Below, one piece after another: positions 1 to 8,247 of a stretch of DNA of 40,861 nt (positions within the stretch are counted from its first letter, which is position 1; every line of letters starts with the position of its first letter). The position numbers and the translations under genes are program-made. The notes beneath the pieces were generated by a model. The model did no database searches. It was given only the letters and a program-made list of their open reading frames with translations, and had not been told where the DNA came from. Origin of the DNA: an uncultured Planctomycetaceae bacterium (GTDB lineage Bacteria > Planctomycetota > Planctomycetia > Pirellulales > UBA1268); NCBI GenBank assembly GCA_903951635.1, contig CAJBCV010000442.1, positions 1 through 40,861 on the forward strand. Reading direction: 5' to 3'.

Positions 1-477
1 GGCGGTGAGCGTCGAGGCCGCCGCGAAGGCGGTGGCGCCCGAGACCTTCACCAGCGGCACCCACACGCCGGTCGACCGTGTCATCAGGACGTCGAAGTGA
101 TCGACGTAGGAGCCGGTACTGGTGGTGAAATTGACCGAGGTGTTGTTGAGGGTGTTGGTGATCGCGACCCGATCGATGTCGAGGGCGGAGGTGACGGTGA
201 GGACGCCCAGGCCGTTGCCGGAGACGGCGGCGGTGTCGGTCCCCTTGAAGGTGTCGGCGGAGACGAGCGTAAAGACGTAGTTGCCGCCCCCGGAGCTCGC
301 GACCCGCATCTCCCCCTCGGCATCGAGGGTGATCGCCAGCGCCTTCGTCGGCCCGTCGTAGCTGAAGGCCGCGAGAATCCGCCGGTCCTCGAGGGACTCC
401 AGCGCGAGCCGCACGTCACGGGCGGGGACGGAACGCTTGCGGACGCAGCGCGACGGGCGGCGGGCGGACGGATTCAT
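1..477 (-). CDS. Exported planctomycete protein with LEPR-XLL-like N-terminus (partial)
   Basis: The reading frame runs from an ATG at 477 to the left edge of the window without a stop, so only the first 159 codons are present. The N-terminus is Arg-rich and carries LALESLEDRRILAA at about residues 24-37. This is the signature N-terminal motif of large secreted or cell-surface proteins in planctomycetes (the LEPR-XLL type). The rest of the visible part is Gly/Ser/Thr-rich with predicted beta-strand stretches such as LDIDRVAITNTLNNTSVNF, as in filamentous or autotransporter-like repeat proteins. The full protein is probably much longer. Its function cannot be assigned; an extracellular role is inferred from the motif only. 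No gene lies close upstream in the same direction (next minus-strand stop is at 683). Confidence 0.75.
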   Translation of the reverse strand, partial: MNPSARRPSRCVRKRSVPARDVRLALESLEDRRILAAFSYDGPTKALAITLDAEGEMRVASSGGGNYVFTLVSADTFKGTDTAAVSGNGLGVLTVTSALDIDRVAITNTLNNTSVNFTTSTGSYVDHFDVLMTRSTGVWVPLVKVSGATAFAAASTLTA

Positions 478-682
478 GGCTGGATTCCCTGGAGCCTGCG
501 GGGACGGGGGAGCGTTTATCGCAAAAAAGCCCCGCCAGCGAAGCCCCAATTGGCAGCCTCTCCAGGCCCCGGAATCGCCCGTGAATCCGACCGGAAGTCT
601 CCGGACAGGAGGCTCGCGCCGCCCACGGAGAAGCCGTGGCCCGCCCCGCGGGCCTCTCCCCTCTCCCAGTCGGGATCCGGGC

Positions 683-1849
683 TTACGACGGTGGCAGCGG
701 GAGAGTCGCCAGGCCACATCCGCCGCAGAGATCCGTCGTGTCGACGAACTGGCGATGGCAGCGGGGACAGTAGGCCACGGCATCCCGATCGGGGCGCGGG
801 GGCCCGAGCCACGACTCCGGATCGTGCCCTGCGTCGGCAACGGCCTGCCGAGCGCAGGCCGTACTTCGCCCCTGATACCAGTCCAGGGTCGCGGCGGCCG
901 ATGTGTCGGTGGTGGCGGGACGGAACGCGGGGTGAACCGCGTCTCGGAGCCAGAGCGCTGCCACCGAGGCCGATCCGCTCCGCTCCCCGCCGATCAGCGC
1001 GACGACGAGGGGCTCGTACCCCGCGACGAGGTCGCGCCCCATCCGGTCGGCCAAACGCATCGCCGAGGCCGGGGAGAAAAACGCCGTCCACCGATGCTTT
1101 CGAGCCTCCGGATCGCTCGGCAGTTCACTCCGGCGGATCGCGACGCCGGCGACGGCCGTGGCGATCCAGAGCACGAAGCCGATGGCGAGGAGGAGAAGCG
1201 GCAAATCGGGCGGGAGTGCTGCGTGCCAAGCGTGAACCAAAGGCCCGGCCACGGCCAGCACGGTGAGCAGTCCTCCAAGCCGTTGAACGAGGGAGACGGC
1301 CCGGCGCCAGCGGCCGAGTCGCCCGGCGGCCGCATGCCAGTCCCAGGGCTCGGCCACGACGGCGGCGGCGATTGACGCGCGTTCTCTCGGGCTCGCCGCC
1401 CGGACTCGCTCGAGCCGATCGGCAATCGCCGCGGCGACGGCGTGGCTGGAATAGATGCCAAGACGAAGACTGCCTGCCTGAACGTCCCGGCCGGAGGCGG
1501 CGACCGGTTCCAACGAATCCCATTCGAAAGCGACGTACCGCTCGCCCCCGCTCTCGCGATCGAGTTGGGGAACGAGCAGACGTCGATCGTCAAAAGGCAA
1601 CGGCGCCCGCTCCGCCGAGAAACTCTCCGACCAGGGGCACGGATTCGCGAAGGTCAATCGCCAGGCCTCGAGCGCCGGTCGCTCGATCGGCACGTCACTC
1701 CAGCGGACGAACAGTCCCGTGAAGAGACGCTGCGTCTCCCCCCGCACCCACCAACAACATTCGAGCAGGTAGAGCGCCGCAAGTACGACGAAGATCTGCT
1801 CGACGTCGTCCAGCGGCAGTGCCAGGAACGCGACCGTGGAGTTCGCCAT
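683..1849 (-). CDS. Membrane protein with C-terminal zinc ribbon
   Basis: This is a 388-residue protein I cannot assign to a named family. Three hydrophobic segments are visible at about residues 17-36, 190-208 and 214-238, giving an integral membrane protein with a large soluble segment between the first and second. The C-terminus has a four-cysteine zinc ribbon, CPRC at 361-364 and CGGC at 375-378. The start chosen is the ATG at 1849, which overlaps the TGA of the upstream DUF2167 gene as TGATG, so translation of the two is probably coupled. A longer in-frame extension to 2059 exists but would lie inside the DUF2167 gene. The tight coupling suggests the two membrane proteins work together. 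No catalytic motif is visible. Confidence 0.8.
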   Translation of the reverse strand: MANSTVAFLALPLDDVEQIFVVLAALYLLECCWWVRGETQRLFTGLFVRWSDVPIERPALEAWRLTFANPCPWSESFSAERAPLPFDDRRLLVPQLDRESGGERYVAFEWDSLEPVAASGRDVQAGSLRLGIYSSHAVAAAIADRLERVRAASPRERASIAAAVVAEPWDWHAAAGRLGRWRRAVSLVQRLGGLLTVLAVAGPLVHAWHAALPPDLPLLLLAIGFVLWIATAVAGVAIRRSELPSDPEARKHRWTAFFSPASAMRLADRMGRDLVAGYEPLVVALIGGERSGSASVAALWLRDAVHPAFRPATTDTSAAATLDWYQGRSTACARQAVADAGHDPESWLGPPRPDRDAVAYCPRCHRQFVDTTDLCGGCGLATLPLPPS

Positions 1850-2745
1850 CAACGGGATCGCGCACCCCCCTTTTGTCCCGTGACAAGCCGCCACAGGCCG
1901 CCGGCGATGGCAAGAAAGAAGATCACGATCGCCTTGCCCGCCTTGGCGAACACGGCCGCGAGCTTCGCCAGCCATCCCCCCTTCAGCGCCGCCACGGTGG
2001 CTCCGCCGGCGATCAAGCCCGTCAGTCCGTAGGCAGCCATCTTGTCGCCCGGCCGCCATTCGGCGTACCGCTGTCCCTGCTTGAACTCGAATCCGCCGAG
2101 CAACTGCTGCAGTCGGGGGACGAGCGACACCACCTCCGCCGGGTCGCAGGCGAGGGTGACGCTGACGACACCCGTCCGCCCGAGGACGCGAACGTCGTAG
2201 TTCGCCACGTCCTGCCCCTTCCCGGTTCGCAACCGCACGCCCCAGGCCAGACGGTTCGTCGTGGCTTCATACCCGGGGGGCACGACCCAGTCGAGGACCT
2301 CGAGGGTCTCCCATCCGCGGCGCCGGCGCTCGCTGTTGCCCGCCTCGTTCCCCGCCTTCAACGTCGCAAGCAACTCTGCGGCATCGATCGAATCGCGCTC
2401 GTCGTCTTTGACGTGGCCGGAGTCGTGGTAATCGAAGTAGACAACCCACGACTCCGCCTCGTTCACCGGGAGGAGGACCCCGATCGTGGCGGGATTGGGA
2501 GGATTTTGATTGAGCTCGAGGAACTTCTGTGCCCCTTCCGGCCCGCTGAAGATGAATCCCTCCGGGACGTCGATCGTGGCGTACGAGCCCATCTCCCCCT
2601 TGGTCGGGCCCTGCTGCCACGGGATCGACCGGAAGGCGTCGGCGACCGGATCGGCTCGCGACACCCGGCCGATCGCCAACGAAAGCACCGCGGCGACGAT
2701 CATCGCCAGCCCGACCGCCCCACCGCGCCGAATGGACACCAACAT
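1849..2745 (-). CDS. DUF2167 family membrane protein
   Basis: The 298-residue product matches the DUF2167 family well: a hydrophobic N-terminal signal or anchor (residues 8-30), then the conserved stretches WQQGPTKG, VPEGFIFSGPEGAQKFLEL, HVKDDERDSIDA, the RRRGWETLEVLDWVVPPGYE region, NYDVRVLGRTGVVSVTL and QRYAEWRPGDKMAAYGLTGL, and a hydrophobic C-terminal segment at about 262-287. Family members are inner-membrane proteins of unknown function with a large domain outside the cytoplasm; length and order here are typical. It is the first gene of a two-gene unit, and its stop codon is shared in a TGATG with the next gene. The family identification is by motif recall and the biochemical role is unknown. 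Confidence 0.85.
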   Translation of the reverse strand: MLVSIRRGGAVGLAMIVAAVLSLAIGRVSRADPVADAFRSIPWQQGPTKGEMGSYATIDVPEGFIFSGPEGAQKFLELNQNPPNPATIGVLLPVNEAESWVVYFDYHDSGHVKDDERDSIDAAELLATLKAGNEAGNSERRRRGWETLEVLDWVVPPGYEATTNRLAWGVRLRTGKGQDVANYDVRVLGRTGVVSVTLACDPAEVVSLVPRLQQLLGGFEFKQGQRYAEWRPGDKMAAYGLTGLIAGGATVAALKGGWLAKLAAVFAKAGKAIVIFFLAIAGGLWRLVTGQKGGARSR

Positions 2746-2854
2746 GGTTCATCCCTCCCCAGAAAGCTCGATCAGCGCGAGTCCCCCTCGCTGGAAGGAG
2801 AGGCTACCGCGGACGTGCGTGGGGGGCAAGGAACCGGTCCGCGTGCCCTTGCGG

Positions 2855-2863
2855 TGGTACGAT
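2855..2863 (+). promoter_or_regulatory. Extended -10-like element, possible leaderless start
   Basis: TGGTACGAT (extended -10 pattern TGnTACGAT, hexamer at 2858-2863) sits directly before the DUF2252 gene. A transcript starting about 7 bases downstream would begin at about 2870, immediately at the ATG at 2871. No convincing -35 hexamer is seen. There is no Shine-Dalgarno sequence, which fits a leaderless mRNA. Confidence 0.3.
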
Positions 2864-2870
2864 GCCCGCC

Positions 2871-4274
2871 ATGAATGACACCCCGTCCGCCCTGCCCCGC
2901 CGCCTCACCCTCGACGACCGGATGGAGGTCGGCCGGCAGCAGGCCCGGGATCTGCCCCTGGCCCACCTCGGCGATCCACCGGCCCGGGATCGCCGGCCGG
3001 ACATCGTCGAGATGCTCAAGGCCGAGGGGCGTGACCGGCTCCCGGACCTTCTCCCCCTGCGGCACGCCCGCATGGCCGCCTGTCCGCTCGCCACGCTGCG
3101 CGGTTCGGCCGGGATGATGGCCGCTCTCCTCGGGGCGCGGCCGAGCACGAACCTCATCGTGCAGCTCTGCGGCGACGCCCACCTGTCGAACTTCGGCATC
3201 TACGCTTCCCCCGAGCGGGATCTCGTCTTCGACGTCAACGATTTCGATGAAACCCACCCCGGTCCGTTCGAATGGGATGTCCTCCGGCTGGCGACGTCGT
3301 TCGTGACCTGCCTTCACGCCCGCGACGAGCCGGCCAAAGCCGCCGCCCTGGCCCGGCGCGTGGCCGCGACCTACCGGAAGTCGATCCGGAATCTCTCCGA
3401 GAAGTCGACGGTGGGGGCGCTCTATGAACGGATGACGGCCGCCGATATCGAGAGCCTCGCGGACGAATCCGATTCCGCCGCCCCGGCCAAGGATGCGGCA
3501 GCCGTGCTCGACAAGGCCCGGCGTCGTACGCAAGATCGCGCGATCGCGCGGCTTACCGAGGAGGTCGACGGCCAGCGCCGCTTCAAGTCGCGGCCCCCCG
3601 TGCTCGTGCGATGCGACGACGAGGCCCGCCGGGCGAGCCTCGCGGCCGGCTTCGCGGCCTACATCGAAACGCTGCCGCACGAGTACCAGGTGATTGCCCG
3701 CCGCTACGCGTGGATCGACTTCGCGACGCGCGTCGGCGGGGTGGGGAGCATCGGCGCCCGCTGCTTCGTGGTCCTCCTCGAGGGCCGCGACGCCGACGAC
3801 CAGATCATCCTCCAGACAAAGGAGGCGACGCCGTCGGTCCTCGCCCCCCACGTGAAGACGACCGGCGACTTCCCCCGGATCGCCCACGAGGGGCAGCGGA
3901 TTGTCCGCGGCCAGAAGCTCATGCAGGCGGTCTCCGATCTGTTCCTCGGCTGGGTCGACGGCGTCTCCGACCCGAACCGTCACTTTTACGGTCGGCAGTT
4001 GCACGACATGAAGGGGGCCTTCGACGTCGAGTCGGCCAAGTTCGCTACGCTCGAACTCTACGCCGATCTCTGCGCTCGCACGCTGGCCCAGGCCCACGCC
4101 CGCAGCGGCGACACGGTGGCGATCGCCGCCTATCTCGGCGAGGGGAAGGCGTTTGCCGACGCGGTGGAGGTGTTCGCGGTGGCCGAATCCCGCTTCGTGG
4201 ACGGCGATCACAAGCGGCTCACCGACGCGATCGCCTCCGGTGAACTCCCGGCCGCCGACAGCGAGGACGCCTGA
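2871..4274 (+). CDS. DUF2252 family protein (kinase-like fold)
   Basis: This 467-residue protein belongs to DUF2252. It has the family's core motif LCGDAHLSNFG (about residue 103) followed by VFDVNDFDETHPGPFEWDVLRLATS, which resembles the HxDxxxxN and D(F/Y)D active-site loops of aminoglycoside-phosphotransferase-like kinases. Length is usual for the family and the reading frame is intact. Substrate and biological role are unknown; the kinase resemblance is a structural inference from the HxxN and DxD arrangement. Two starts are possible, ATG 2862 and ATG 2871; I prefer 2871 because a -10-like TACGAT overlaps the first one. The gene stands alone on the plus strand and converges on the zinc-ribbon gene downstream. 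Confidence 0.85.
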   Translation: MNDTPSALPRRLTLDDRMEVGRQQARDLPLAHLGDPPARDRRPDIVEMLKAEGRDRLPDLLPLRHARMAACPLATLRGSAGMMAALLGARPSTNLIVQLCGDAHLSNFGIYASPERDLVFDVNDFDETHPGPFEWDVLRLATSFVTCLHARDEPAKAAALARRVAATYRKSIRNLSEKSTVGALYERMTAADIESLADESDSAAPAKDAAAVLDKARRRTQDRAIARLTEEVDGQRRFKSRPPVLVRCDDEARRASLAAGFAAYIETLPHEYQVIARRYAWIDFATRVGGVGSIGARCFVVLLEGRDADDQIILQTKEATPSVLAPHVKTTGDFPRIAHEGQRIVRGQKLMQAVSDLFLGWVDGVSDPNRHFYGRQLHDMKGAFDVESAKFATLELYADLCARTLAQAHARSGDTVAIAAYLGEGKAFADAVEVFAVAESRFVDGDHKRLTDAIASGELPAADSEDA

Positions 4275-4328
4275 ACAGGGCATCGCACGAGAGACGGTCG
4301 CCCGGCCGACCGGTGCAGACGGCGAGCG

Positions 4329-4514
4329 TCAGGCGCCGGCAGCGGGGGGCACGACCGGCGGCTTGTTCGCCTGGCGGAGGAGGCGGTCGTGGCTGGTCTG
4401 CATGCACTGGGGGTGCGTGCCGCTGCGGGAATACGTCGCCATGCCGCAGACGGGGCAGCGGGGCCGCGGCGCTGCGGCGGCGGGCACGGGCGGGATGGGC
4501 TTCTTATGAGACAT
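4329..4514 (-). CDS. Small zinc-ribbon-like protein
   Basis: A 61-residue ORF starts at ATG 4514 and is preceded by GAGAGGG about seven bases upstream, a usable Shine-Dalgarno sequence. A Pro/Ala-rich N-terminus leads to a Cys/His cluster: CPVC at about 20-23, then His and Cys in HPQC at about 34-37, suggesting a small zinc-binding knuckle. It ends in a Pro/Ala tail. No family recognised. A longer in-frame extension to 4619 runs into the strong hairpin at 4583-4627, so the short form is preferred. The gene is downstream of the RRM gene on the same strand but separated from it by that hairpin, so it is probably transcribed independently. Confidence 0.65.
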   Translation of the reverse strand: MSHKKPIPPVPAAAAPRPRCPVCGMATYSRSGTHPQCMQTSHDRLLRQANKPPVVPPAAGA

Positions 4515-4582
4515 GGGAGCCCTCTCGAGATGCTGCGGGATGGATCGATGCAGGGGCGAAACGATCGGAACAACGATCATGG

Positions 4583-4627
4583 GAGCGTCGCGGGGGGCGG
4601 TCGACCGACCGCCCCCCAACGACGCTC
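4583..4627 (-). terminator. Very strong hairpin, probable terminator of the RRM gene
   Basis: Starting 20 bases after the RRM stop codon, an inverted repeat forms an 11-bp perfect stem (4592-4602 with 4607-4617, loop of four bases). A 1/2-base internal bulge separates it from a further 8-bp stem (GAGCGTCG at 4583-4590 with CGACGCTC at 4620-4627). On the minus strand it is followed by only a weak T-rich stretch (ATCGTTGTTCC), so it may act as an intrinsic terminator or as an mRNA 3'-end stabiliser. Confidence 0.65.
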
Positions 4628-4647
4628 ACCGTTGACCAAAGTCCGGA

Positions 4648-4929
4648 TCAACGACGGCCGCCGAACCCGCCCGGACGCTCTTCGCGCGGCCGCGCTTCGT
4701 TGACGACGAGCCGACGCCCGTCCACATCGCGGTCGTGCAGCGCCTGGATCGCGGCCTGAGCGGCCTGATCATCGGCCATTTCCACGAAGCCGAAGCCCTT
4801 GCTCCCGCCGGTCTCGCGGTCCATCACCACCTGAGCCGAGCGGACGGTGCCGTACTCGGTGAACAAGCTTTCCAGGGATGCGTTGGTGACCTTGTAATTC
4901 AAATTACCGACGTACAGTTTCTTTGCCAT
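4648..4929 (-). CDS. RRM-domain RNA-binding protein
   Basis: This 93-residue protein is a single RNA recognition motif, of the type found in small bacterial RNA-binding proteins (cyanobacterial Rbp-like). RNP2 is KLYVGNL at residues 4-10 and RNP1 is KGFGFVEM at 44-51, both with the aromatic residues that stack on RNA. The tail after residue 80 is short, basic and Gly-rich (PREERPGGFGGRR), as in this family. It is predicted to be a cytoplasmic single-stranded RNA binder acting on mRNA stability or translation, perhaps in cold response; that role is inference. The start is ATG 4929 (MAKKLYVG); an upstream in-frame ATG at 5037 would translate a 5' hairpin region. Hairpins lie on both sides of the gene. 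Confidence 0.92.
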   Translation of the reverse strand: MAKKLYVGNLNYKVTNASLESLFTEYGTVRSAQVVMDRETGGSKGFGFVEMADDQAAQAAIQALHDRDVDGRRLVVNEARPREERPGGFGGRR

Positions 4930-4959
4930 GTCGCGTTTCGTTCTCGAGAAAATGTCCCG

Positions 4960-4985
4960 GCAGCCCGAAGAAGGTTTCGGGCTGC
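4960..4985 (-). promoter_or_regulatory. 5' leader hairpin upstream of the RRM gene
   Basis: A perfect 10-bp inverted repeat, GCAGCCCGAA (4960-4969) and TTCGGGCTGC (4976-4985) with a 6-base loop, lies about 30 bases upstream of the RRM start on the transcribed strand. A second, imperfect GGCC/CCAC-rich inverted region lies at about 4992-5020. The leader from 4930 to 5226 holds no gene that I can support. A structured leader in front of an RNA-binding protein could be a site of autoregulation or a temperature-sensitive element; that is inference. Confidence 0.45.
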
Positions 4986-5226
4986 GGTAGTCTTGGCCAA
5001 CGTGGTGGCCCACCAAGCCGGGATGACGAGAACTCAAGGCACCAAGCCGACCGATTGAGTCGCGGGCCAGAGAGCTTTTTTAAGGCGATTCAGGCGAGCG
5101 AACCGGCGCGACACGGCCCCCAACAGGGGAACTGCATTCCAGATAACACCTAGCATACACGGAAACCTCGCCGGCCGCCTTCTTTCGGCGGGGAAATCTT
5201 TCAGGGCCCGATCCGACGACACCGAT

Positions 5227-8200
5227 TCATGACAGCTTCTTCTGCAGTCCGCCCTGAATTCCAAACCATGACACCTTCCCGTTGGCAGCGAGGATGGCGA
5301 AGCCGGGGAACCGGCCGCCACACGGAGTGATCGCCACGGGTTTGAGGCCTCGATCCACGTGCGAGGCGACGAGCAACACGCGTCCCCCGTCGATAGCGTA
5401 CACCTCGATCTCCCCCTCGCCGGCGGCGACGAGAAGATCGCCGTCGAGAAAGCAGCAGAGCGGGGCATCAAACCCCCTGGCGAATCTCGCGATCAGCTCG
5501 CCCGACACGAAGATCCCCCCGTCCTGAAGCGATGCGGCGATGACCACGCGTTCGCCGTGCGTCGTGGCGGCCACCCGCAGCACCGGCCCCGGCGAAGGAG
5601 TCGATCGCGATTGGCCGTCGATTCCCATGACGAGAATCTCGTCGTCATGCCCGACGATGATTGCATGGTCGCGGAAGGTCACGGCAGGGAGATTCCGTCC
5701 ATGGAGCCCGAGAGGGGGCAACTGCCACGTCCCCAGCAGCGCGCCGGTCGCCGCGTCGTGCCGTTCCCAGATCCACGCCGCTTTCTCGGCTCCGTCGCGC
5801 CGAGCGCGGAGGATGTCGAGGGCCATCTCGCGCCCATAGGCCATGCCCGCCACGAAGGGCACGCTGGTCCGCCCGGCGAAGGCCGCATGGCTCCCGACCA
5901 CGAACGCCGGCTCATCCCCACAGGCAGGGAGCGTGGCCTCGACGGGGATGGCGAAACCGAGCGCCGGCTGGAGCACGGCCCGGCCGACACGGGCCGACAC
6001 GGCCAGCAGCACGAGCGGATCGCGTCGCCCTGCCTCGAGATCGCTTCCGACGAACCATGTCTTGTCGGTCGCCGTCTGCAGGCTCCCCGAGGCTTCAAAC
6101 CGGATGACCGCAAGCTGTCGGCCCATCCGGCCGGCGGCGTAGAGCCTTTCGCCTTCGGCAACGAGCGTCGTCCATTGGCCCGGCGGCAGCTGGGTCTTGC
6201 CGCTCGGCACCACCCCGCACTTTCCGGTGGCCCAATGCGGCTGCGGCGGCACCCGCACGGTCGGTCGTTGGGCAGCATAGCGCTGCGTGTCGCGGTGGAG
6301 GAGGCGATCCCCAGGCTCGAGGGCGGCAAGCGCTCCCATCAGCGATCCCATCAGCGGTGTCAAATCGGCCGTCGACCGCTTGGAGAGGGTCTCGGCGACG
6401 AGGAGACGGGTCTGGTCGGCAACCAGCCGGCGCGTCTCCTCGTCGGGGTAGGAACGCGCGACCGCCGGCAGGATCCCGAGCACCGCTCGAGTTCGGCTGT
6501 CGCCCCCACGCCCATCGCCCACCATCCGGCAGACGTAGTCCCGGGTCGCGGCATGCCGCCCGAGATCGCCGAGAAGTTTCAACCGTTCGGTCGCGCAGGC
6601 CGCGGCCTGCGACGAGTCCGGCCAGCCTGCGGCCAGCACCGCGAGGGCCTCGTCGTTTTCCCGGAGCTTGGCGGTGAGGATCCGGGCCGCACCGAGGCGG
6701 TCGCTGGCCGCGAGCCGCGCTTCGAGCGCGCGGCGGTAGGCGCGTGCGGCTGCCTCCTCCTGGCCGAGCATCGCCGAGAGATCCCCCACCTTCTCGTGCG
6801 CGCCGACGCGCTCGTAGAGAACGAGCGCCTCGGAAAAGAGCCCACCGCGTTCGAGCGCGGCGGCGGCCAAAGCCGGCTTTTCGAGGGTCTTTTCATAGAG
6901 GACGGCCGCCTCGCGGAAATGCTTCCCGTCGAGGAGCACGCGCGCGGCGGACGAGTGATCGCCGAGGAGCCGGGCGAAGATGTAGGCGGCCCGCCGGTGG
7001 CGTCCCAGCACGATCTCGCGATTGGCCAGATCACGGTAGCGCTGCAACAGTGCCGCACGCTGCTCGAGCGTCACCTGCATGAATCCGCCCGCTCCGCCGG
7101 CGACCGCGCCGTAGTCGATGGGCTGCTCGCCGAGACGCGACGCCGGCATGGCAAGCCCGCGCGCCGCCTCGCCGACGAGAGGTAACGCGAACCGCAGCCC
7201 CGCGTCAGGATCGGTGTTGAGGAGGTGGATCAAGCGGCGGATCTCGCGATCGTGTCGGCTCTCGAAGGCCTTCGCCAGAGACTGCCGCCATTGAAGGAGC
7301 CACCGCGGCGGCGTGCCCCACGGCAAGACCTTCGGCGCTGCGCCGCCCCCCTTGCCAGCCGATGACGAGGCGCCCGTGCCACTGCCCCTGGCGACGAGCC
7401 GCGATCCCAGCCAGATCAAGGCCCCCATCACTACGGCAACATTCATGACAACCGAGAGCAGGCCAACGATCGGGCGCCATGGAATCTCGAAAGCCGGCGC
7501 TGTCGGATCGGCGCCTCGAGCCTCACGAGGCCACGGAGGACGTTCGCCCGGGGGCGAGGCGATCAGGCAAGCGAGAACGATCGCCGCGCTGATCGCGAAG
7601 AGCGTCATCACGAGGCGCTTCAGGATCACCGGCCAGCGCCCCTCCAGACTCGGCAGTCGCCATTCGCCGGGGACGGGCGGGAGCGTGTTGAGGGAAAGCG
7701 GCGCCGAGCCGATCTCGTCCGACACGCCCCCCCACATCGTGTCGGCGGTCATCGTCCGGGCCGGGAGGAGCGACCGGATCCGGGCGTTGAGGGCAGTCCC
7801 CGAAACGGCACGCCCCCAATCCCCCGACTCGCTCCGTGGAGCGCGGAGAAGATCGGCAACGCGGAGACCGTCGTCCTTGCGGCAACAGAACAGCCCTGCC
7901 GTCGGATGCCAGACGTAGATCGCTCCGGGGGGGAACATCTCCCGCCACTCGTCGGCGGAGACCGTGGCATTCACCACGGCGTCAACCGGCGCGAAGACGT
8001 TCTCGGCGAGCCGGCCATAGAGGATCGCCCTCCCCCAGGCTCCCAACTCCTCCTTCTTCCCCTCCTCCTTTTCCGGGATGACAAACAGCCCGATCGGCAA
8101 GGCGTGGAGACGTTCATCGCCGAGATTGCCCCGCCGGCGCGAGAGCGCTTCGACCACCGCGCCGACGAGATCCTCGGGGATCAGCCAGGCTTCCCCGGCG

Positions 8201-8244
8201 CGGGTGGGCCTTCCTCCAGATGAGGGAACGAGGGTGAGGTGCAT
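5227..8244 (-). CDS. bpX-system membrane protein: N-terminal domain, 2 TM, TPR-like repeats, beta-propeller
   Basis: This 1005-residue protein is the last gene of the MoxR-vWA-bpX operon. Residues 1-200 form an alpha/beta domain I take as one of the bpX accessory domains (number not certain, perhaps bpX6-like). Two transmembrane helices follow at about 207-229 and 257-279. Residues 390-560 are TPR-like helical repeats with recurring A-x-x-Y/F-E-R pattern (for example RAAYIFARLLG, EAAVLYEKTLEKPALAAAAL, EALVLYERVGAHEKVGDL). From about 690 to the C-terminus there are short beta-rich repeats expected of a propeller. The start at 8244 lies three bases past the stop of the vWA gene. In such systems the propeller/TPR protein is thought to be the membrane-anchored scaffold; here that is inferred from architecture. 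Confidence 0.75.
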   Translation of the reverse strand: MHLTLVPSSGGRPTRAGEAWLIPEDLVGAVVEALSRRRGNLGDERLHALPIGLFVIPEKEEGKKEELGAWGRAILYGRLAENVFAPVDAVVNATVSADEWREMFPPGAIYVWHPTAGLFCCRKDDGLRVADLLRAPRSESGDWGRAVSGTALNARIRSLLPARTMTADTMWGGVSDEIGSAPLSLNTLPPVPGEWRLPSLEGRWPVILKRLVMTLFAISAAIVLACLIASPPGERPPWPREARGADPTAPAFEIPWRPIVGLLSVVMNVAVVMGALIWLGSRLVARGSGTGASSSAGKGGGAAPKVLPWGTPPRWLLQWRQSLAKAFESRHDREIRRLIHLLNTDPDAGLRFALPLVGEAARGLAMPASRLGEQPIDYGAVAGGAGGFMQVTLEQRAALLQRYRDLANREIVLGRHRRAAYIFARLLGDHSSAARVLLDGKHFREAAVLYEKTLEKPALAAAALERGGLFSEALVLYERVGAHEKVGDLSAMLGQEEAAARAYRRALEARLAASDRLGAARILTAKLRENDEALAVLAAGWPDSSQAAACATERLKLLGDLGRHAATRDYVCRMVGDGRGGDSRTRAVLGILPAVARSYPDEETRRLVADQTRLLVAETLSKRSTADLTPLMGSLMGALAALEPGDRLLHRDTQRYAAQRPTVRVPPQPHWATGKCGVVPSGKTQLPPGQWTTLVAEGERLYAAGRMGRQLAVIRFEASGSLQTATDKTWFVGSDLEAGRRDPLVLLAVSARVGRAVLQPALGFAIPVEATLPACGDEPAFVVGSHAAFAGRTSVPFVAGMAYGREMALDILRARRDGAEKAAWIWERHDAATGALLGTWQLPPLGLHGRNLPAVTFRDHAIIVGHDDEILVMGIDGQSRSTPSPGPVLRVAATTHGERVVIAASLQDGGIFVSGELIARFARGFDAPLCCFLDGDLLVAAGEGEIEVYAIDGGRVLLVASHVDRGLKPVAITPCGGRFPGFAILAANGKVSWFGIQGGLQKKLS

Positions 8245-8247
8245 GGC

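Noticed and set aside
2772..4283. 503-codon minus-strand frame opposite DUF2252
   Set aside because: Antisense shadow of the kinase-like gene; DUF2252 motifs are clear on the plus strand.
4288..4310. CGGTCG-CCCGGC-CGACCG hairpin between convergent DUF2252 and zinc-ribbon genes
   Set aside because: Only six base pairs and no T tract on either strand; too weak for a terminator call.
5359..7185. 608-codon plus-strand frame opposite the TPR-propeller gene
   Set aside because: High-GC antisense shadow; no domain and no consistent start.
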